From Diphasiastrum complanatum (lineage: Eukaryota > Streptophyta > Lycopodiopsida > Lycopodiales > Lycopodiaceae): DNA of 64,000 nucleotides. The translations under genes and the position numbers were made by a program. Location: contig CM055113.1 in NCBI GenBank assembly GCA_029204225.1, positions 28,997,252-29,061,251 of the forward strand, written 5' to 3'. Below the pieces are notes generated by a model. It searched no databases. It was given only the letters and a program-made list of their open reading frames with translations, and was not told the DNA's origin. Positions 22,860 to 35,279 of the stretch are shown here, piece after piece (within the stretch, counting starts at the first letter, position 1; every line of letters starts with the position of its first letter).

Positions 22860-23528
22860 GAACAGTTGCATAATCGAGAGCAGCATCTTACTGATCGCTT
22901 GCTTGCGCTTGTCTGATATCGCTACCACTGAAGCGCTTTCCTATTTCTATCACAAATGCTACTTGCATGTGGCCAAGGGTTTATTTATTTCTTCTCTTGG
23001 CGATGTAGCCTTTTTTTTGAGTTTGTATGGACTTAAGCTTCAAAGCGTTGATTAGTATTTTGTTAACGAGCAAAAATGAGGCTCTGTAAACCGTCTGCAA
23101 TGCTCCTCCTTTCTTTGACAACACAGAAGCAAGGATTGTTAGTTTCCACCTTACCTTCAACTACACAGGTATTGGCATGTTCTTTTCTTGTATTTGACAC
23201 GATTAATTGCTTTTAGGTTTTGCCTAGTTGGCGAAATCTTTATAGACATGATTTTGTTCTTTATTTTTTTAATTTTGGGTGAATTTTGATCTTTATCTTT
23301 GATCAACATAAAGTTTTTTACTAATACTTGTTCAGGAAGCATATCAGCAATTTGTTGTCCTCATAGGCACAGCTCTTTGAATGCTATTTTTTAAAGTCTA
23401 TCCCACAGGTTCTGACCATTATTTGCGTTATGCTTGGGATTATTACAGTAAACCAGCTAGAGATGTGGAGATGTTTTCATAGCATGCTGGCCAGAAGTCT
23501 GTCAACATGGATGATGTGATTCTTGCTG
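22860..23528 (+). pseudogene. Probable MHF1/CENP-S histone-fold pseudogene
   Basis: Three exon-like pieces match the plan of a plant MHF1 (CENP-S) protein. The best is 23449-23528, preceded by AG and followed by gtaagt. It encodes KPARDVEMFS, a stop (TAG, 23480-23482), then HAGQKSVNMDDVILA, where MHF1 proteins typically read D-L-E-x-F-A-x-H-A-G-R-K-x-V-N-M-D-D-V. An upstream piece ending at 23168 before 'gtattgg' reads RIVSFHLTFNYT. A first piece near 22890-22935 (LTDR, then CLRLSDIATTEA) fits the N-terminal helix with a frame shift. In other plants MHF1 acts with MHF2 and FANCM in DNA repair. The stop, the frame shifts and the absence of the last exon argue for a dead copy. Confidence 0.45.
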
Positions 23529-23529
23529 G

Positions 23530-24939
23530 TAAGTTGAGTTTTTGCTTTAAGGCACTCCCAGACAATATACAATCTTTGTGTTTGGGCTTTGTGATGTGGT
23601 GTTTAAACTTCAAGATGGCGATACATATACTTATCCAATCAAGATAAGGATGCAATTTATGAGGCTACTATAGGGACTCTTAAAAATGCTCCTTTGATGA
23701 TTTTCACACTAGCAAGGCTCATATATATCATGTCACATAGTGTAATGCTTAAGAAACCCCTTTTGGCCATTTTGCTCAGAATGTACTGGTCCAGAACATG
23801 TTAAAAGATGTAATAAAAAACACCTAAAAAGCAGTACATTAAAAAAAAAAAAATTCAAGCATAAGCTACGACTATAAGCAAACTATACTTAGGAAGATCC
23901 TTTTGCAAACAAATATGCACATCAACAAACAGAGACTGATTTAGTATTGGGGTGGAACGTGTTTAAACAATCAATAAGACCCTAAACACATTGATTACTC
24001 TTGCTTTTGATTTACCTCTAACCATTGCTTAGTTCCATAATGCCGCTTAGTTCCAGAGTTTGGTTCCAAAGTTCTATAGATTTCAGGCTCATGAAGAAGG
24101 CAACAAATGATCAGTAGCGTTCTAACCCTACAAATGTGCCCTCAACTGTAGGTTTCAAGCTCTTTCTCGATCTTGGGTGGTTCCATAGCTAGGTTGATGT
24201 ACATTTGAAGCAGATTTTCAGCTAGGATCGTGGCTAAATACGGTTAGCTAAGATCGCAACTAAAAACAAACAACAAGAACAATACCTAAAAACAATCACC
24301 TAAAAATGATCAACAATGTTTCAAACCCTAAAGATATGCCCCAATTGCATGTCCTTGAAAATCTAATAAACAAAAAAAAAAAAACTAGTTTTTTTTATTT
24401 TTAAGGCTTGTTCTATAGTTGAATGCATTCTAGAATGATGTTCTGGAACACGTTTTGTTTCAGAACGAGCAACTATGGTGTAGTGTAATTTGTCTCTTAC
24501 TGTTGGTAACTTGCAAGAGCTGTGAGCACCTACATTTACTAGGTCAATGTAGTTTGAAAGATTGATCTGTATATAAAGATCAGAATGCATTTCAGGGTTT
24601 CTCACGAGCCGATGCCAAAGGTATCAATTGGAATATGATTAGTTATAGTTGGACTATGACTAAATTTGAACGTTAACCAAGGATCAATCATTAGAAGGCT
24701 AGAGATGGACGTTTGAGGAGTAGTCGAGTACAAGTAATTGCTAGTATTAGGTAGCCAAAGATATCTTTTAGCTTCATGTGTGATCAACATTTTGCCGCCC
24801 TAGAGAACCAAAGCACAAATTGGTTTCTTTGCCTGCTCCAAGTCTCACGGCAACATCATAGTAAAGTTTTGGCCCCCTTGAGTATTAGACATCTCATACC
24901 ACCTTTTGGCTTTTGAAGTGCCACCTTTACCCTTATTGC
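23530..24939. other. Spacer without a recognised gene
   Basis: Mostly AT-rich. An A-run near 23838 and a second near 24370 are the only low-complexity features. I could not find a continuation of the MHF1-like gene. Confidence 0.35.
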
Positions 24940-25740
24940 CACCTGGACCTTGCTTTTGACTGAAATGTGCCTTAAACTTCTTGAGCTTCTGCTTACCCCA
25001 GATTGGAAAACATTTGAGGTAGGTGCTTCGTGCTCCTTGACCTTGCCATCTTCATAGAACTAGGCCATCTGATTTTTCCCTAAGACTTGTGTAAGCCCTC
25101 CACAAAGTGAAGCACTGCTAGGAGCATAGGCAGCTCTTTAGGTATCTTCTTCAAAGCCTCCCGATATCTATAAGCATACTCTTGAATGGACAAGTTCTCA
25201 TGTTTCAAGCTAGTCCACGACTGCATAGCATGATTCTTCTTGTCCAGTGGCACCCAAATTTTCACAAACATTCTCTTGAATGCCTCCCTTGTGGATGGAA
25301 CCAGGCTAACCTTTTCCACTTTTCAACTCCACCTCTGTGTTGTGTCTTGAAAACGACAAGTAGCTTCTACAATTCTTTGATCGTCATCTTTTATCCTGCA
25401 CATCTCAAAAGCTTTCTCCCATTTTTGGTGCTAATTCTCAACTGCATTGGTATTTCTCATGGTAGCTGCTCCAGCGTACTTCGATGGCTTCAGATTGTTA
25501 ATAGATGGCAGCTTCCTCTTATCAGTGGTAGGCCAGCTTCTTTCTCACTTGACAAACGATCGGCAGCTACCACAACCATTCTACTTATGCTTTCATGTTC
25601 TTGTGGGGATCTACTAGACCAACTGATCAAGGATTTGTTGCAAGATCGCCTGCATGGCATCGATCTCTTCAATCTTGAGTATCTTCATGCTTGTGCCTTC
25701 CTAAGGATCCATAGTCAATTTTGATAGTACTGTCTTTTGA
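24940..25740 (-). pseudogene. Gypsy gag remnant
   Basis: On the minus strand, 25319-25080 encodes a typical gypsy gag segment (REAFKRMFVKIWVPLDKKNH, then MQSWTSLKHENLSIQEYAYR and LHFVEGLH). Lysine-rich text in shifted frames follows it (KSKVQVAIRVKVALQKPKGG region). Gag-like text with stops precedes it up to about 25740. No protease or RT follows and no LTR pair is visible. Confidence 0.65.
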
Positions 25741-26940
25741 TATAAAATTTGACAACAGCATTTTGTAGATTCTAAAGATGATTAATAGTTGTACAAAATC
25801 CTAGACTGATTTGAAACAAATGTAGAAGCTTGAGCTACCAACAATGTTCCCACCAGAATTAAGTGCTACAAGCAAGCAATGGATCCCAAATTTTGATCCT
25901 AATTCAAGTCTATGTGAACTCTACTCTATGCTAAATCAATGAATCAAAATGAAAAAGAATTCTACTTGTTGGCCACTCCAATCAGCAGGACCAGATTTGG
26001 AAAATTAGATCCTAATCGTCCTCTTAATGGCCTCTAATCACTATTAGTGATGGCACCCTTCTAATAGAAAACAAATGCTTTTGATTTCATCAATTTCTGA
26101 AAAGTATTCAAGGAGAAAAAGTAGAATCTACAAATCTAAGTCAACACCCAATCAGCAATAAGTGGCCTGTTCTGGCTCCAAATATGCAACCGATGATAGT
26201 AGAAGTAGTATGGTGACCAAGATTTATTGCACCTATGTCTCCATTGTCACATAAACACTCTTCTCCAAAACATATCAAACCTTTGTTTGTAGTTTCATGA
26301 AGTTAGTATCAATGACACCAAGTTAGCACGAATGGACAATCACCAATGTGTAATCACTCTTTTTGTTAAAACAATTGTAAAGTTGTTGCACACAAACTCT
26401 CAAACCTTGAGTAAACACAAGATTTACTCCATAAAAGCCAGTCTATTTATCAATCTAAAAAAGGAACCGAAATTATGAGATCTTTGTTACAAGTCTCCTC
26501 CCAACCATAGCTGCATAGAAAAAGATAGGGAACATTGAAGATAAGCTCACATAAAAATTTACATATTTTCTAAGTTAGGCCGTCAGAATTTATATTGGAC
26601 TAACTCATAGGTCTTATCCACATAAAGATGACTAACACTAGGATTTTATGACAAAGATGTAAGATTCTCTTATGTAGCTCCTCACAAGTTGGAATTAGAG
26701 TCTTACAATTTCTCTTCACTAAACCAGTTTCTATAATATAGTAACATATGTGCATATTGAGATAGAAGAGCTCTCTCCTAGAAACTCTACATGGCCATGC
26801 TAACCTCATGTCCCACTCTCTCATAGTGAGGATATTCCAATTGATCCTATCTAATCTTAACTAGAAAGTCATTCTGAATGACTACAAATGACATACGATA
26901 GACAACTTGAGATAGTGCATTTCCAATTCTGAGTACCTTT
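25741..26940. other. Spacer without a recognised gene
   Basis: No coding motif. It may be the leader and LTR of the adjacent gag remnant, but I found no second copy in the window to prove this. Confidence 0.35.
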
Positions 26941-26946
26941 TCTAAC

Positions 26947-27087
26947 AAAAAGTTATGATCATCCAAAGACAAGCAAGTTTTTCACATGTACTTGAGAAAA
27001 CTAAGCTATTTACACTATGTAAGAGCCAAACAAGTACCTTGCTCTCGGGAAGAGAGAGAAAACTAGCTAGCTCTTGGGTAGAGAGAA
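26947..27087. repeat. Second copy of the 19886-20024 LTR segment
   Basis: It shares with 19886-20024, in the same orientation, 'aaaaagttatgatca', 'agcaagtttttcacatgtac', 'taagagccaaac' and 'aaactagctagctctt'. The first copy lies in a copia LTR, so this is probably the same part of a related LTR. Confidence 0.75.
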
Positions 27088-27099
27088 TGTGAAAAGTTG

Positions 27100-27818
27100 T
27101 CAACTAGTTTGTTGGTTATTTGGCATTTTTGGAGGCCAACATGAATTCTCAACTTAGAGATAGATTCATATTTGTCAATAAAAGCCTAGATAGTGTTTGT
27201 ACTATTATTGGCAAGTAGATAAATGGATGACGTCGAGTTTTTGTCCAAAATTTTCTTTTGTATCAGGAATGTACATTGATTCATAAAAAAAGATCCCACT
27301 TTTAGCTAGATCTTTTGCAATCCTACCTCGATATTGCAGCTATCCAATATCAGTGTGAATAACATCTAACACACCTGCTAAAGATCCACTGGGCTCTCAT
27401 TCATTAATGTTGGATGGATATAAATCTGCAAGAGAAAAATAATCAGATGGCAAGTTTACTATTAGATATTTATGAATGACAAAAATCTAAGTATCAAAAA
27501 TATCAATACTCACAGTTGCTTTTTTTGTGATCCTGACAATTGAATCCTTGCACATTTATCTTTGAATGCATATATAAATGTTGGACTAGAATTTCAGAAA
27601 TAGATTTTCCTTTTGATGATGTCTTGAAATCCGAAATTCTGGCCTTCCAATAAGATTGAAATGATAGTTTTGATCTTTTGCTTTTTTGAAATGCTCCTCT
27701 TGATGATGAATGCATCAAAACCCAAGAGTTTTTTGAATATTTTCTTGGCACCCATAATTCATCATCCACAAATTATCATTATTTGAACAATTTGTGGCTG
27801 AGCATAAGAAATCTAACA
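27100..27818 (-). repeat. Probable copia 3' LTR (minus), left end uncertain
   Basis: On the minus strand it begins TGTTAGATTTCTTATGC at 27818, right after the purine tract AAGGGGGAG (27819-27827) and the stop of the adjoining RNase H fragment. The repeat copy at 26947-27087 may be its distal part. The short minus ORF at 27503-27769 is probably chance. Confidence 0.5.
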
Positions 27819-27825
27819 CTCCCCC

Positions 27826-28165
27826 TTAATCTGAATCCTGAAAAACTTTGATCTTCAGATTTAACATATCGTTAATTTTGAGATGTTGCTCTTTTGATAG
27901 AGCCTTTGTAAAATAATCTGCTGCCATGTAGTTTGTTCTACAAAAAATCAATACTACTTCCTTCTTGTGCACTTTCTCTCTAAGGTAGTGATACTTGATT
28001 TCTATATGTTTGCTCTCGAGAGTGAGATATCGGATTGAGAAATAGCACTATTGTGCTTTGATTGTCACAATAGATTATTGTAGGAAGTGATTGTGCAAGA
28101 TTGAGATATGCAAGTAGTTGTCTGAGCCAAATCGTCTCTTTGGTTGCATTTGTGGCAGTGTATTA
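27826..28165 (-). pseudogene. Copia RNase H C-terminal fragment
   Basis: Minus-strand reading gives ATNATKETIWLRQLLAYLNL, CDNQSTIVLF, then in a shifted frame HIEIKYHYLREKVHKKEV and NYMAADYFTKALSKEQH. It stops at 27826-27828. It is a different copia lineage from A and C: here the family tail is AADYFTK, where A and C have IADLLTKP. Only the end of pol is present. Confidence 0.78.
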
Positions 28166-28394
28166 GAGAACAAAATCCACAATGGATTGTAGGTGAGATT
28201 ATTGAGTTTGTGATTGATTTTGTGTTTTGTGACAAATATAAGTTTTCACCAATAAGAACTGATCTCTATCCAATTATAATTTTGTGATTGTGTTTTTTTT
28301 TTTTGCAGGAAATAACTTTTATATTAAATGAAAAAATGATCGAATTTTCAGAGATGCGTCTTGAAGATTACTTTATTGATTGTTTGTGATCATT

Positions 28395-28682
28395 GAAATT
28401 GAGAATATTGAGAAACTGAGAAACTGAGATTTTGAGAAACTGAGAAACAGAGATTTTGAGAAACTGAAATTCTGAGAAACTGAGATTCTAAGAAACTGAG
28501 AGATTGGAATTTTGAGAAATTGAGATTATGAGAAATTGAGATTTTGAGAAACTGAGAAATTGAGATTTTGAGAAACTGAGATTCTGAGATTCTAAGAAAC
28601 AGAGAATTGAGAAACTGAGATTTTGAGAAACTGAGATTCTGAGAAACTGAGAAACTAAGATTTTGAAAAACTGAAATCTGAT
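28395..28682. repeat. Minisatellite built on GAGAAACTGAGATTTT
   Basis: About a dozen variants of the unit 'gagaaactgagattttga' in tandem, with unit lengths shuffling between roughly 8 and 25 bases by loss or gain of 'gagaaactga' and 'gattttgaga' blocks. The Ser/Phe-rich minus-strand ORF over it is a repeat artefact. Confidence 0.92.
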
Positions 28683-28689
28683 ATTTTCA

Positions 28690-31160
28690 TTGTGAATGTT
28701 GTGGATAGTGATCTTGAATATTTTGAAAACTGAATCGTGAACATTGTGCAAAGTAAAATGGACGATGTCAATTAGTCCTAGTAAATCAAAACAAATATCG
28801 AATTACACAAGATTATCATCATAGTCAATTCAATTGTCAAGTTTTTATTGTTTTTTAATTTGCTTGAGAAGCATAGTATTTTATCTTTTACAACCACAAT
28901 GACCAGCAATATTTGCACAAATGCCTATGGGCCAAGAGACTAATATATAGATCCTGAATTTTTATTTATTTATGAAGTCAATCATGACATTTTCAATGTC
29001 TTTTCATTTTTATTGAATCATCAGTTTTTGACGAACAACATTCGAGCAAATGTTGTGCAATGCCTTTTGCTAAGTTTAAGAGAAAATGATTGTGATGCTA
29101 TAATTTAGAGAGAATAGTACAAAAACGATCCAATTTTTAAAATCCAATATGTGCAAATCATGTCATTCAAAACATACATAAAACTTCTTATCAACAGCGA
29201 CAATCAATCTCCAATACAATTTGACAACTTTTGTTTGTTTTGGTTTTGCAAATGCATGAATTATAAGTTAGTAGTATATCATTGTGACACCTGATTCAGT
29301 AACAACAATTCGAGAAATTGTGATATGCATCAATCCAATTGGAACAATGAAAATCATTATTATACAAACAAATACTGACAACAAAGTAGAAGTATATCCT
29401 TGGAAAGAACCAAGAACAACCATAGAACCGCGTATCTCATCAAAGAACAAAATGCAAAAGCGATACAAGTGGACAGAAAAAATGAAACAAAATCTACACT
29501 CTGTAATAATGCAATTTCACTACGTGCCACAAATGTCGATTGTTAACAAATTTAAACAAGTCCATTAAGATTCACAACTATCAAACAACAACATCATTTA
29601 TTACTTGAGAAAGTACATAATAACAAATGAATATCATCAACTATTAAACGAAGTGAAAAATACTATAATGAATCCAGAATTTAATTTCATGGAGGAAATT
29701 TCAAAAAATTTGCAAAGTACAAAAAAAGAATCAATGATTCTCCAAAAACAAGATGTGTTTGTTGTGATAGACTATTTTTCAATTTCCAAGTCTATACTCT
29801 AACAGAGAGATCAATCAATTAATTAGAAAAATTAAAATCATTTGATGAAAAACTATATTCCTACAATATAATTATGATTATTATCAAATCCCATAACTCA
29901 TAACCAAAATATAAACACACTACAAATCTTACCAGTTTCTCAAAACATGAATTCACATATTTCAAAATTATTATATACACTCATTACACAAAATAATTTA
30001 TCAGGCCTCTTCAACAACTCAGGGGCCAAAATGCTCAAAACATTTTTTCAGCAAGACAAATTTATCCTTTTTAATTAGGACTTTAATTGATTCAAACTTT
30101 GGGCCATTGTTTGAAAAATACAACAAGTACAAGAATGGAATCAACATCTTTCTCTAAAAAACAACTTTGTACAAAACTCATAATAAATTGACTTTTAAAA
30201 TAAATAACAAATATTATAGATCCCATCTAACATTCAAATGTATGTTAAAACCTTACAACAAACTACTATCCAAATTTTGAAACTACAAAATAATTACACA
30301 AAATGATTTATCACAACAATATAAAAAACACTTTAAACGAATCTTAAAATTTTAAGATTCATGCTATCATGACATGGCAAGGCCTTTGTGGTACAATACC
30401 ACATCGTTCTTGTTAGTGTTAGTATTAATATCTTTTGTCTTTGTGATGTAGATTTGAATATGAGGAGAGATGGATTGGAGATAAGAAAAGAGATTGCATT
30501 GCAAAAGATTGGAGGAGGAAAGTTTTGAAGTAATTCAAAGAGAGAAAGGATCTACAAGAAAAGGAGTATTGGGAAAGCATTCAGTTAAGAGGTAAATTCA
30601 AAGTGACATACATTTCTATTCTACATTGCATTACATCATAGATTGTATTTCTATTTTACATAGATTATAAATTGCATCATTTCTATTTTACATAGACTAT
30701 GCATTGCATTCCATCATACTAAACTCATGTGCTTGAAAATCAATTTACATTGCATTCAATTCATAAATAGACTATACATTGCATTTGATTTAGAAATAGA
30801 CCACTCATTGCATTTGCATTTGATTCATAAATATACTATACATTGCATTTGCATAGAATAAAAAAATATGCACTCAACATGCTTTGATCTCAATTTTGTA
30901 GTAGAAAAACATTTATAATAGTTATAAAAAAAGGTACATTTTCATAAGCATCGAGGAGGAAATCAATTCCCCCTTCACCCATTGCCTCTTTCAAGGACTT
31001 ACATTCCATACTAATATCTAATTACAAAAAAAGAGAAGAGATGATTCTATGTATCGCTATCATCCCCCTCATTGCTTCCAACTTCGTCTTGTAGATTCAC
31101 ATCCACGTCCACATCTTCAAAGTCTCCTATTTCATCCTTTCATTAATTACAATAACACAA
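28690..31160. other. Strongly AT-rich stretch, no supported gene
   Basis: Contains only short chance ORFs. The frames at 29284-29568 and 29605-29802 lie near each other, and the first includes KRYKWTEKMKQNLHSVIMQF, which could be a DNA-binding-like helix region. I have nothing else to support a gene. The 'cattgcatt' and 'atagactatacattgcattt' words repeat imperfectly at 30620-30860. Confidence 0.4.
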
Positions 31161-31189
31161 CATCAAAATATCCATGCAGCATCCAAAAA

Positions 31190-31642
31190 AATGTGCGGGG
31201 AAGAAAAACATTTCGCATGGATATAGTGGTGGATTAGCATGGATATAGCTGTGGATACGGGCGTGTGGAATATCCACGCATGGATTATCCACACAAACAT
31301 CATTTCTGGCAATAGTTGTACATCGGGGGTCGAAAATAAAAAATTTAAACTATGTGGATAATCCACGCGTGGATGTTCCATGCAAAGTTTTTCGAGACCC
31401 GTAGTCAGATCCCAGAAACTGGCACATGGATGGTGGCTTTGCATCGATAATCCACCCGTGGATTATCCATGCCATACTAATTTCACAAATTAAAAGAGGT
31501 AGGCTTTTGTGTGGATATTCCGTGGATAATTATCCACGCGTGGATTATCCACGCGCTATCCACGAGAAATCCAAAGAATTACGCCCGTGGATAGTGCGTG
31601 GAAAGTTTTCCATGCGCTATTCACGCGTGGACTATCCACGCA
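31190..31642. repeat. Cluster of palindromic CCACGCGTGG units
   Basis: The self-complementary word 'atccacgcgtggat', exact or with one or two changes, recurs at about 31275, 31363, 31455, 31540 and 31625. The half-words 'tggataatccac', 'ggattatccac' and 'gcatggatat' fill the gaps. Neighbouring units can fold on themselves and on each other. GC content and CpG count are well above the flanks. No gene is associated. Confidence 0.85.
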
Positions 31643-31845
31643 AATTTTTATTTGACAAAATTTTTTTTTGGCGCGAGAACTGTGAAAAATTGTCAAAAAT
31701 CTATCTTGATTATTTTATGATTTTATGTTTGTGAGTACATTTCACATGTGTGGAAAATTTTTCCACATGTGTAAAATAATTAGAAATAGTTTATAATGAC
31801 TTTAGGAGTACCATAAAGATTGCTAGTCAAGCATCTTGGTGTCAC

Positions 31846-32105
31846 TAGGTGATAGGGCCAATTTTGGCTTTAGAGGTCAAATGGTCAAGTACACATGTTT
31901 TGTCATGATTAGGCCAAAATTTAATTGTGATGTAACTCGAGCTAGTTAGGTTGCATACACTTGTCAAGTTTAGGTTTGATGAGTGATGCACCCTATGTGG
32001 TGGCAAAAGTCAAAGGGTCCAATCATAAGAGAGAGAGATGTGTTGTAAGGGTCCAATCAAAGTGAGGGATGTTGCATCACAAATCCAATAGAATTAGAGA
32101 GGCTA
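31846..32105 (+). repeat. Dispersed LTR-like repeat, copy 1
   Basis: Shares an ordered set of words with 50904-51170 in the same orientation: 'aagtacacatg', 'catgattaggcc', 'gtgatgta', 'acttgtcaagt', 'gggtccaatca', 'agagagag' and 'caatag'. It lies just upstream of copia E, as a 5' LTR would. No primer site follows. Confidence 0.6.
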
Positions 32106-32309
32106 TGTTTAAGGGCTTGATATTTCAAGAGTCATTACAATGTTGCTGCAGGAAGACACCAGAAGGAACGAACCCTCCAATTCCTCAGCTCAACTGTCGA
32201 CTCTCACGCCTTATACACCAACAGAGACTCGGACTAAGCAGAAAAAGAAGCAATCAAATCAAAGCCAAAAGCCGACACAGCGTCAAGAGTAGTCGAACCC
32301 GCCGACAAG

Positions 32310-35150
32310 GAAGAAGTTGCTCTACAGATACTACAAACAAACCAACCACGAGATTCAAGATTGTCACATACTACAAGCCAAGAACAATAGAAAAGGGCAA
32401 TCGAATCATATGGCAAATGCAGCTGCAAAATCACCACAACCCAACCAAGAAGTAGATCATGATGCATTCATGACTAACCATCAAGAAACATCAAATGACA
32501 GCTTCTGATTTCTAGATTCTGGAGCCACACTTGTAGCCTTATAGTACCAATAGATATATTCACCTAGGCGACAAAAGCACACAGACTATCAAAAGTAAAG
32601 ACACAATATATAATAAGATTAAGCTTTGCAAATGATCAATCCAAACTACTTTCTAATGTCCTACATGTACCAAATCTTTCTACAAATCTGGTCTTTATAA
32701 GTAGAATTATAGATTTAGAACACAAAGTAGAATTCAAATCTGGTCAATGTAAAGTAGTCGATAGGATAGGCAAGATCCTAGCACTCGGAAAGAGACATGG
32801 ATACTTGCTAGTCAGGCTCTTAATACTTTTGTACAGATCAATAAAATTTTACTTTGGCATTAGACTTGGTCATTTGAGTCATGCTTCTGTATCATGCTTT
32901 TGTATTACGTATGTCTAAGCAATCTATTGTTCTTGATCTCGACTATCCAGATAGGAAAGTTGAATGACTTATTTGTCAAGACTGTTTAGTTGGTAAGCAG
33001 GCTAGGAAACCATTTAGATCAAGCCATCAACATGTTTCTAGAGGATTATTAGACGTTGTACATATAGACATATGTGGCCCAACACAGAATCCTTCACTGA
33101 AGAATGCAAAGTATTTCATCACTTTTATTGATGAATTTTCCAGAAGAACGATGGTGTACTTCATCAAGAAGAAATCATAAGCATTCAGTTGTTTCAAAAT
33201 CTTTAAGGAGCATGTTGAAAAAGAAACTAGTAAGAAAATTAAAGCCCTTAGGTCCAACAACAGTGGAGAATATATCTCTACCAGATTCAAGGAGTACTGC
33301 CAAAGCCAAGGCATTGATTATCACTCACTATTTGCCTCAGTCAAACACCTTAGCCGAGAGGAAGAATCGTACCTTGGTCAAGTCAGCCAAATGTATGCTG
33401 GCACATGCATCATTGCCAAAGGGCTTCTGGGCTGAAGCTATTTCCACAACAACTTACATCCAAAATAGATGTTCGACCAAAGTCCTCTCAAACAAAATAC
33501 CACATGAGGTTTGGACAAGATCTAAGCCTTTATTGAAGAACCTACGAGTGTTTGGATGCATCATCTATGCATAGATCTTGAAGGAGACAAGAAAAAAATT
33601 CAACTTCCAAAGTCTGACCCCAATACCCAGCAAATTTTATTCAACAGGGATACAGCCTTTATCAAAGATCACTTCAACGACCTCAAAGGCAAAGGTGAAG
33701 TTCCTTGCAAACCTTCGATGCTTGTCATCGACACAAAAATTTGAGCCTTTGACTCAAGCATGCCCATAGTCTCGACAACGAGTCAGAGGAAGATTTTGTT
33801 GTTACTCATCAACAACAAGTCCAAGGATTGGATCATCAACTGACACCACCTCCAAGAAAATCAAACTGAGTGCGCACACAACCCACGAGGTATATTCTGA
33901 GTCTACCTATCTTTTAATGTAGGAACTGACTATTGTCAAAGAGGCACTTAGCCAACCATATTACGATCTTTGGAGAGAAGTGATGGACATGTGGAGGGTG
34001 GTTGCAGGTCATTCTGAGCTGTGAACAGATCTTGAAATGTACCACGTTTCTTGGATGGATCTGATCAGGGGTAGTGTTGCAGCATTGATTGTTTCAAAAT
34101 GTGAGTGGTGCAAGTGGCAACGGGCCAAATGTATTCCTCTCTGATCGAGAACCAAACATGGTCATTAGTCGAACCACCTATTGGCAACAATCTTATCGAT
34201 TGCGAATGGGTCTTTAAGATCAAGTACAATGCCAATGGAGGAATTGACCAAAGTAAGACATGACTAGTAGCATGAGGATTTGTTCAGATCCCCAACATCA
34301 ACTATATCGATACTTTCAGTCCAGTAGTCAAGCATTCATTGATCCGAACTCTCCTATCGTATGTTGTTGTAGTCGATCTCGAACTACACCAACTCAATGT
34401 ATAGACAACTTATCTCAATGGAGTCATCAAAGAAGACATCTACATGTTATAGCCTAAAGAATATGGTCTCGAAGGTATGAAACATCATGTTTATAAACTC
34501 TATAAAGCACTATATGGCTTGAAGCAATCAGCAAGAGCTTGGTTTTGGAGGATCAACACATTTCTCATCCAACATGATTTTCAACCAAGCACTACCGATT
34601 CTTATATTTACTTCAAGTCAATGCAGCATTCCTTCATTATTATCACCTTGTATGTCAACGATACATTTTTTTGAATAGTACCGATCAGGTGAAGGATGCT
34701 AAACAAATGCTTTCTTTCAAATTCGACATGACCAATCTGGGTGAAGCTCGCTACTATTTGGATATTCAAATCCACAGAGACAAAAAGAGATGACAGATCT
34801 ATATCACTCAACAAAGGTATCTTCACAATACTCTAATCAGATATAATATGATCAATTGTAAATTAGCTCACTCACTAATGCATCTAGGCCTATGATTGTT
34901 GAAGGACCAATGTCCTCAGACCAAGCAAGAAGAGGAGCAGATGAGAGAGTATCCATATCAATCGATATTTCATGTACGCAATGGTCTTCCCAAGACCTGG
35001 TCTCTTTTGCAGTCAACTCACTAAGCCAATTTATGGCTAATCTTGGCATCACCCATTGGAAGGCTCCGATATTCCGTCATTTGTTCCTATTCCCAGATAA
35101 GAGAACCCTCTCCAGGGAATTGACATTTTCATTACACTCCTAAAACCTCA
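32310..35150 (+). pseudogene. Ty1/copia element E, heavily decayed pol
   Basis: A gag knuckle remnant at about 32316 (YRYYKQTNHEIQDCH) has lost its first cysteines. The protease motif FLDSGAT (about 32511) is preceded by a stop. Integrase pieces at 33050-33550 include DICGPTQN, FITFIDEFSRRTMVYFI and NNSGEYIS. RT pieces at 34110-34680 include SLIENQTWSLVEPP, WVFKIKYNANGG, FSPVVKHS and YKALYGLKQSARAW. The YVDD box reads YVND near 34657. Stops and frame shifts occur every few hundred bases. About 120 unrelated bases interrupt it near 34000-34115. It is the most degenerate copia in the window, and a different lineage from A to D. Confidence 0.82.
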
Positions 35151-35279
35151 AATCTATATGTCTTCACTTTTTGATGAGATTTCCACTACTTGCATATCAC
35201 GAAACCAATCTAAGACAAAAAATTTAAACAGAGGCACGTGTGGGAATGATCCACAAGTATGATTGATCTTGTTAAGCTT

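Noticed and set aside
22732..22928. Leu-rich and Arg-rich ORFs over the CT/GAA microsatellites
   Set aside because: Composition comes from the simple repeats; only the LINE-like block and the histone-fold pieces have family support.
28488..28751. 87-codon Ser/Phe-rich minus ORF
   Set aside because: It is a direct translation of the minisatellite and has no start or composition independent of it.
31280..31290. TTATCCACA words resembling bacterial DnaA boxes in the palindrome cluster
   Set aside because: The window is plant nuclear DNA. The words follow from the CCACGCGTGG repeat family and there is no bacterial origin context.
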